A DNA stretch of 64,000 nucleotides, from positions 124,001 to 188,000 of the forward strand of contig NBAY01000077.1 of assembly GCA_002794775.1 (NCBI GenBank), in the 5' to 3' direction. Shown here in pieces: positions 57,984 through 64,000 of the stretch. Source of the stretch: Porodaedalea pini. Taxonomy: Eukaryota > Basidiomycota > Agaricomycetes > Hymenochaetales > Hymenochaetaceae. Made by a program: the position numbers and the translations under genes. Every line of letters starts with the position of its first letter. The stretch's first letter is position 1. The notes beneath the pieces were generated by a model. The model saw nothing but the letters and a program-made list of their open reading frames with translations, was not told the origin of the DNA and made no database searches.

Positions 57984-58253
57984 TGAGCATCAGGACGAAG
58001 GATAAAAATATGATGAACAAGAACCTTGCTCGCAGAAACGTGGTTGTCCCCTCATCTAGTTCATCTGGTGCATCTGTTCAGAGCATAGAGCGCAGCGTTG
58101 CATCAACGACTAGCCATGAATCATCGTGCCTTATAACTGTGGCAGAGTGTGAGCGCAAGGAGAGCCGATCAAATCCGAAGTTTGCGCCGTCCACCCCACG
58201 TAGCACGAGCCCAAGCATCCATAGGGCACCGAGTGCGCTCTTGTATACTTCAG
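57984..58253 (+). pseudogene. BTB/CAP-Gly gene, Ser-rich fragment (copy 3)
   Basis: SIRTKDKNMMNKNLARRNVV, GASVQSIERSVASTTSHESS, ECERKESRSNPKFAPSTPRS. Unlike copy 2 it has no stop here (RSNPKF where copy 2 has a TGA). Confidence 0.65.
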
Positions 58254-58407
58254 GTATGGACGTCGTCACCGTCAATCGCCGCTGCGGGAGTGGGCATGGG
58301 AAACACTTATGGCATTCAGGGGCAGCAGGGATGAACATCGGGCATGGGCATACAAAGGCCGTTAGTAGTGTCGCATCCCCTACGGCAGTAATGAGAAGGT
58401 CATTGAT
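58254..58407 (+). other. Unidentified piece (second copy)
   Basis: Counterpart of 43,096-43,249 (frame SIAAAGVGMGNTYGIQGQQG). Not recognised. Confidence 0.4.
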
Positions 58408-58731
58408 ACTAAGGTGCGATCTCCATCAAATTTACTCAAAGGCGGAGTCTCAGTTTATACACAGGACTTGGTTGTCTGTGATTTTGCACTGCTCGAACCA
58501 GGTAAGGTTGTCTCATGTGATGGTATCTTCCTCTCAGGACACAGTGTTAAATGTGACAAGTCTGGCATTACAGGTGAAAGCAATGTAATAAAGATGGCAT
58601 CCTATGCAGAGTGCTCCAAAGCCGATGCTGGTGGCTGTCTTGGTGCACATACGGCCCGGTTTGTTATTAGTGTCGGTAGCTACGTTGTCATTGCTGTTGG
58701 TGCGATGAGCTTCGATGGATGGATCATGGTG
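58408..58731 (+). pseudogene. PMC1-type Ca2+-ATPase fragment (copy 2)
   Basis: VYTQDLVVCDFALLEPGKVV, SCDGIFLSGHSVKCDKSGIT, GESNVIKMASYAEC, GSYVVIAVGAMSFDGWI. LLEPG matches the family better than LLKPG of copy 1. Confidence 0.78.
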
Positions 58732-59033
58732 GTATGTTTGTCTTTCCCGCCACCATTGCTTAATGATAACTTAATTGAAGTATTCAGCACACTGTTATCA
58801 CTTCACATGTTCCTTACTTCACCAAAATTATACAAACAGATAGAGTATTTTCTGAACTTTTTTTACATGCTTCATTCAAGCACAAGGTTTTATTGGAGTG
58901 TCGATATCAAAGCCCTTAAAAATATGTTAGTAACGTGTACGACAATTGTGTCGGAGTTGCAACCCACTTCGAGTCATAATAATATTGTAATCTCGATGTG
59001 GCGTAGTTTTCAGACATCAATCTTGGCTTGAAG
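58732..59033. other. Unassigned spacer in the duplicated block (second copy)
   Basis: Counterpart of 43,574-43,875; nothing recognised. Confidence 0.4.
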
Positions 59034-60786
59034 ATGCATCGTGTCTTTTCTGTCTTAGAGGTCTTTGGTCTTATCATTTGTTCGCTACACAGCAAGAACG
59101 CACTATATCAATGCTTGTTTGTGTGCAAAGAATGGTGTTGTGTCATTTTAGACGCCCTTTGGGAAGAGTTGGACGATGTGTTGCCTTTAGCGGCCCTCCT
59201 AGGACACTTGGTCCAGTCGAAAGAGGTATGATCATACACTAAGAGCATCATATATAATGACTTCCCTTTAATTTTAGTATCCAGAACGGTTGATATTCGA
59301 GAGAGCAATCACGAATGATGATGCAAACCTCTTTTGTAAATATATCTGCCGAGTGAGGAGTCTGAAAATCGATTTCAGGAAATCAAGGCTGTTGTCAGAT
59401 GTCATCTCAAAAATGGGATCGAAGCTGTCTTACGACGTTATGAACAAACTCCACCATTTTGAAGTCATACTTCTAACCCGAGAGGATTTGGATCCTTGCG
59501 TAGCCTTCATCAAGGCAAGGAATCTGGAGGAGGTTTCCTTTGACTTCCGTCCCTTGTGGAAATTCCATACCGAATCTGGTCCAGAGTACAAAACAGATGA
59601 TGAACCGGAGTTTATCCACCTAGACTTTGACGGTTGCATGACGAAGTTTGCTGGCTTAGTTCCAAATCTTAAGCGATTTAGGATTTATCACGTTGATACC
59701 ACCCAAAACTATGCATGGGATTTTCTATCTTCCTTGAAGAAACTGGAACAATTCACATGCACGCTATACATGCTCACTCCAAATGTGATGAAGCCGTTGT
59801 CACAGTTACCTGATCTTCAGATCATCAACTTTGAGGAAGTCATGGATGAACCGATGCCTTTTCCTCGGTTAGGGACCTACGGATCATTCTCCAGGCTTGT
59901 CGCAGTCTCCATTGGAGCACGATACGATGATATTACAAGTCTTCTAGGGATAGACTTTGCTCCCAACATGAGCAAGCTCTACGTTCACTCCCCTGAACTG
60001 GAATCGACATTTTCATTGGGTCAACTCATCAAGCGAGTCTCGCAGAGGGGTCATCGACTGGGAAAACTATTACTTAGTTCTGTCCCAAAGTCCGAGCAAT
60101 TGTCAAATCAGGACAATGCAGAGACTGACGATGTGACCTTATCGATTTTGGCGCCTCTTGCGAAGTGTAATCAACTTACAGAGTTGGTGCTTTCTCATCA
60201 CCGTGGATTGCAAATCACTGACTCCGATATTGAAGCCCTCATGGAGCACTGGAGTTCGATCAAGGTCTTGTGTTTGTGTGAGGACCCTGCCTACTTGGAG
60301 ACACCTTCTTTGACTCTTGACAGTCTGAGCATTATCGCCGTGCATTGCAAAAAAATCCGATTTCTTGCGTTGTTCATCGATCCAGGTACAACTCAAACAC
60401 TTTCGTTAGACAAACATCGATTTAAGGCCTTGAAAGAAATTTGATTTGGATTGTCTCCGATCAAGAAGGATGACCTTAAGCCGGTTGCATTATACCTCAG
60501 CCATGTCCTTTCACCTTATTGCGATGTCTCCTCTTTGTATTCATCAGATTTCTTCAGACTGAAGTTCCCAGGACTCTATGTGGATGATCGGGATGAGGAG
60601 GATATGAAGTGGGAGGGGTGGAACTATCTCCATGAAGAAAGATGGGAATTGATAGGATCTGCGTTAAGGGAACTCTGGGACAAAGGTACCGATATCGACC
60701 GTTGTGTGGATGACAGATTGGAAAATGGATGGGTCCAAGATGTATCCTCACCCTCATCCTCTGAAGCGGAAGAATTGACAGAATGA
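59034..60786 (+). pseudogene. F-box/LRR-like protein gene, nearly full length, one internal stop (copy 2)
   Basis: ATG 59,034, an intron of about 52 nt from 59,227, then one long exon. N-terminal F-box-like helices (ALYQCLFVCKEWCCVILDAL) are followed by a long region with leucine-rich character: LKIDFRKSRLLSDVISKMGS, FAGLVPNLKRFRIYHVDTTQ, LAPLAKCNQLTELVLSHHRG, IEALMEHWSSIKVLCLCEDP, LDSLSIIAVHCKKIRFLALF, FKALKEI. A TGA at 60,442-60,444 interrupts what reads on as FGLSPIKKDDLKPVALYLSH to a natural stop at 60,784-60,786 after an acidic tail. Either a single nonsense mutation has inactivated the gene, or a protein truncated by about 114 residues is made. Basidiomycete F-box proteins of this kind are numerous and fast evolving; substrate unknown. 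Confidence 0.7.
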
Positions 60787-60960
60787 ACAAATATGGAGTC
60801 AATAACATTCACGTGGCCCATGGCCTCCTTCCTCGTCAGCTGTCCCTCCGTTCATGACAAGGAACCAAAGCCAGCACGTTAACATATGATCTCCAACCTC
60901 AGCAGGAGGCACCCATGACTTTGCCTGCGTCCTTGCAGTCGTCGGCGAGGTTTGATTTGC
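60787..60960 (+). repeat. R1 tail fragment (copy 6)
   Basis: After a short 3' UTR-like stretch, about 60,868-60,960 matches the right end of R1: GTTAACATATGATCTCCAAC, CTCAGCAGGAGGCACC, GTCGTCGGCGAG. The AT-rich head of R1 is absent. Confidence 0.55.
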
Positions 60961-61953
60961 CACTGTCTGTGTCGCACCGTCTCAATAATAATAATGCATA
61001 TCTTTTCAAATATGCATGAAGATGAATCGATCCAAATACCGCAGCGAGGCGACTCACTAGGGCATGTTGAAATTCCTGATGTACTGGTGAGACGACCTAC
61101 GCAACACACAATCTTAATCACAAAGGTAAGCTCAGTCGTTTGCGCAGGACGCGAACGTCTGAGGTGAATTGGAATAACAGATAAATATTTATATTTTTGT
61201 TTCAGACTCTCAAAGAGCTGCTGTGGTGATAAGAATCATATGAGAGTAAGACAGGATAAAGAGGATCAATATGAAATTGGTATTGTTGGTATATCGCTCG
61301 AAAGAAGCAAGAAAGAACTAAGAGATCGAATAAAAGTCCTTATCTTGCAAGCTAATCATAGTTTGGTATGCCTCATGCCTCAGAAGGAAAACGTTGCGCT
61401 CGTGGACTCAACTACAGTGGTTGGACACTATCATGACTCCCGGCCACTTGAGACAAGGTTCTGACGGCTTGCATTCTTCAAGGTGTCTTTTGGTATGTTG
61501 ATAGCATGGCTTCACCATATTTGGCGCCCCTCTGGGTACTCAATCGGTAGAACAGATGAGTCGCACACCAGTCAGTTCTCATAGAATAAGGTTTCGATGG
61601 GTGTGTTGGGGATGCAGCCAGGGAGGGAACCAGTGGATATTGACATGTCAGACGTGAAGCCTAGCGCAAGTGATATTTCGTATCAAAATTGATCAACAAG
61701 AAGGTGTGACCACTGTCAAAGACAACGGGAAATATGATTGCTAATTTCTGCATGGATAAAATATCATGTTAGACACATCATATTATCATAACCTGACAAA
61801 ACATACCAAGGGGGGTGATGATAATAAAGTACCAGAGCTACTGGACATCCTTGAATATGTTCTTAACATTATCAATCTGGTGGGAATTGATTAAGTTCAA
61901 AGCGAAGAAGTTGCACTGAATATGAGTGTACTCATTTTGGTGTTATTGCTGAT
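60961..61953. other. Unassigned region
   Basis: About 1 kb. Short plus-strand frames exist (for example MHIFSNMHEDESIQIPQRGD near 61,000 and a frame at 61,240-61,464), but they show no family resemblance and are interrupted. No repeat shared with the rest of the window was noticed. Confidence 0.4.
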
Positions 61954-63660
61954 TTAAACCAACTTGTTGTTTGAGCCCAATACGAGTTTGGTGATGTTGA
62001 TACCTGCAAGATGAAAAACAAGGACAAAGATCGCCTGGTAGAGTGGCTGTCTGTAAATTTGTTTATATATATCAACGTTTAACAGTGGTGCGGTCTTCTT
62101 ATCAGGTTTGTAATCGAGCGATGCGGTGTTTGCGGGGTCCATCGTGAGAGCCAGTGCAGTGAGTACGTCCTTGATGGCATTAATATCAAGGATGTTGATC
62201 CACAGTAGCGGCGTGGCAGTCAAAGTGTTTCATCGACCTGCTTGCCACCGCAGTCATAAAGATAGCGATCACAGCTGTGACATACACATTGATCTGTAAG
62301 AGCGAGAAATCGCACACCACATTGTCTACTGACTGACCCCATATGATCACCTTAGCAATGCTTGCAAATTTGTCTTCCGTGAGGATGATATCAGAAGCAG
62401 CCTTTGCGATATCTCCAGCACCACATTATTCGCCCCATTGCTTGTTACAGTAACAGTTTCATCATGCTCCCTGAGCTTCTTAACGAGTTTTGAAGATGAG
62501 CATGCAAGGTCTTGGAGCCACAGAACAACTTCGAGTGCTTCGTGGTTATCAAGGTCGTGAAACACTGGACCTTCTATATGTAATAATGCCACAGTTGCAG
62601 AGCGGTGGAGCATATCATCAGAACTTCGTCACCAGTGCGCGTCTTGACTTGTTCGCCGACTTTGAGGCAATGAGAATTGGTATCTGTCGCGGGTCTTTAA
62701 TGCCAGTGATATCGATGACAGTTAGCTTAGTAGCCAGGTTGTCATGAGAAACTGAAAAGTAAGAACAGAACGTCAGTTTTAAATCGTCATGTGTGATATT
62801 TTGCGTACCACGTCGGCATCCAGGGCATCCAGGCCCTTTTGCAGATCAAAAATCAAGGTCGCGATAGCATAGCGCAACAATACAAAACATCTGGTTCATT
62901 CAGAAAATGATTGTTCTCGAGATATCATCATTTGCAGCAGCGTCAATCTACTTCGTCTCGATCTCACCACTTTCTGGCCATTGATTTCAACCGTTGTCAA
63001 TTCTGGCATGATAGTCTCTACAACCGAGCTCCTTCTCAAACCAAAAAAGCATCACCTTCTTACTCCCACCAGACACGCATATGCTAGTGTTCCGATCTTC
63101 ACTTTTGAACGCAGAGGTGTTGCCACAAATTGCCTCATTGAAGCAAAAAAATTTGGCGTGGCCGAGTGCCTTCTCGAGCTCGACCTGGTCGAGCTCGAAG
63201 TCTTCTGTTTTTATAATTTTCGTTGAAGTTCCTTCTCTGTGCTGACGTAAAATCCAGGCTCCTCCCAAACTTTGTACGCGTACTGTTTTTCGTGAGGCGC
63301 AGCGTAGAATTTGTTCGTGTCCCGGTAGAGCGTGTAAAAGATGAAGTCGATTTCTACGTGAGGGCAAGCGCCCTGTCCTTGCGTACGACGTTTGCATTTG
63401 CCTTTGTCATGCATGTATAGTCAAGGTTTCCGTCGTCATCCCTCTCATCGTGAGCGATAAAGCAAGGACTATGGCGAGGAGTGGACCTTCCAACACCGTG
63501 ACGACACCAAATATGGAGGAAATGATCAAAATATGCACTGTCCGGTCCAGTTTGTCTGTACCGAGTCCTACGAAGAATCGAATGAACAACATTATGAAGA
63601 GGAGAAAACCCGTTGCACTTCTGTTGAGGCGTATTACCCTTGTCCGTTGTTGCTGCCAAA
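61954..63660 (-). pseudogene. PMC1-type Ca2+-ATPase pseudogene, antisense
   Basis: Read from right to left it follows the order of a vacuolar/plasma-membrane Ca2+-ATPase: DKGNTPQQK, NIMLFIRFFVGLGTDKLDRT, VHILIISSIFGVVTVLEGPL, LAIVLALSLTMRGMTTETL, CMTKANANVVRKDRALALT (the phosphorylation loop; the DKTGT motif is destroyed, Asp followed by RALAL), then NEAICGNTSAFKSEDRN, FWFEKELG, LQDLACSSSKLVKKLREHDE, VTVTSNGANNV (GDGTND motif lost), FSLLQINVYVTAVIAIFMTA, LLWINILD and DPANTASLDYKPDKKTAPLL. Large internal deletions and frameshifts. It covers a region of the enzyme different from the + strand fragments at 43.25 and 58.4 kb. Confidence 0.8.
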
Positions 63661-64000
63661 TCCCAGTACTGTGGGATGTCCTTCGCTGTACAATTTTACG
63701 TGGATGAGTAGTTCGGTCGGCATCGCCCCCTTAAGTGTGATTTGTGGTGGGCTTTCGAGATTCCAAGTGTCCGATCCAAAACAAAACATCTTCCACCATA
63801 GCCGGTGGCAGGGGTTCCTCCTTCATTAGAGTATTTTTGGGCTCAATCCACTTCTTTGTATAGTTTGTTTCACTTGCTCGATATAACGTGCGATGCCCAC
63901 AAGAATTGTACACCATTGCAAAGGCATAATAGTTCATAGAGGTTGTAAGGGAGGCCCACATGGCTCAGCAATAACCGGACTAAGTGTCCAGTAGCTGCAA
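63661..64000. other. Unassigned right edge
   Basis: Minus-strand frames here (YNSCGHRTLYRASETNYTKK and similar) could be further upstream remnants of the Ca2+-ATPase pseudogene, but no conserved block is recognisable. Confidence 0.35.

Noticed and set aside
24311..60786. Retrocopy (mRNA-derived) origin of the gene fragments
   Set aside because: Introns are retained at equivalent positions (for example the PRP8 intron after APIPFP and the intron after the BTB gene GHK), and no poly-A tracts end the pieces.
24311..60786. Repeat-induced point mutation (RIP) as cause of the decay
   Set aside because: The 3.7-kb duplicates show few, mixed changes without the strong C-to-T bias expected, as far as can be judged by eye.
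62981..63420. Plus-strand frames at the right end
   Set aside because: They are antisense to the recognisable Ca2+-ATPase blocks and have no similarity of their own.

Overview
The window looks like a scaffold of a basidiomycete (agaricomycete mushroom-type) fungus. The genes are intron-rich with introns of about 43-65 nt, and the proteins match Agaricomycetes in architecture (a BTB plus CAP-Gly protein, a large DDE transposase, Tnp-type transposon proteins). Everything was read by eye from sequence and from memory of the families. No database search was run, so fragment boundaries inside the mosaic are approximate (tens of bases) unless stated.

Region 1 (1-9,942) is an ordinary gene-dense stretch. 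It holds the 3' end of a PACT-domain spindle-pole/centrosome protein (+), cardiolipin synthase (-), a UAA-family UDP-GlcNAc-type transporter divergent from it (+), a myristoylated STK32/YANK-like kinase (+), a She3-like coiled-coil protein (-) and nucleoporin Nup53/Nup35 (-). All have readable exon-intron structures.

Region 2 (9,943-24,250) is AT-rich and dominated by transposons: a foldback element, a truncated Ty3/gypsy 5' end, a decayed multi-exon reading frame, an apparently intact 4.7-kb DDE element with TIRs and TA duplications (17,527-22,227), and the 3' remnant of a Tnp2/DUF4218-type transposon gene.

Region 3 (about 24.2-60.8 kb) is the remarkable part. It is a patchwork, nearly all on the + strand, of fragments of about ten conserved host genes: a BTB/CAP-Gly protein, a P4-ATPase, CNOT1, an ARM-like protein, PRP8, RPB1, eIF4G, Argonaute (PAZ), a PMC1-type Ca2+-ATPase and an F-box/LRR protein. 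Introns are retained, so copying was at DNA level. Many fragments recur in different orders. Units are headed by a shared repeat, called R1 here, seen at 23.9, 34.6, 46.6 and 54.1 kb with partial copies at 14.7 and 60.9 kb. One 3,709-bp mosaic block occurs twice with identical length, offset by 15,158 bp. A Helitron Rep (HUH) remnant, two copies of a 178-bp MITE, a 683-bp pogo-like MITE, an 850-bp foldback and a second truncated Ty3/gypsy element sit in or between the units. Several junctions fuse two genes in frame.

Region 4 (60.8-64.0 kb) carries a decayed, antisense PMC1-type Ca2+-ATPase pseudogene and otherwise unassigned sequence. The fragments of region 3 cannot encode the full proteins of their parent genes. 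The likely story is transposon-mediated capture and reshuffling of host gene pieces, followed by segmental duplication and later insertions.
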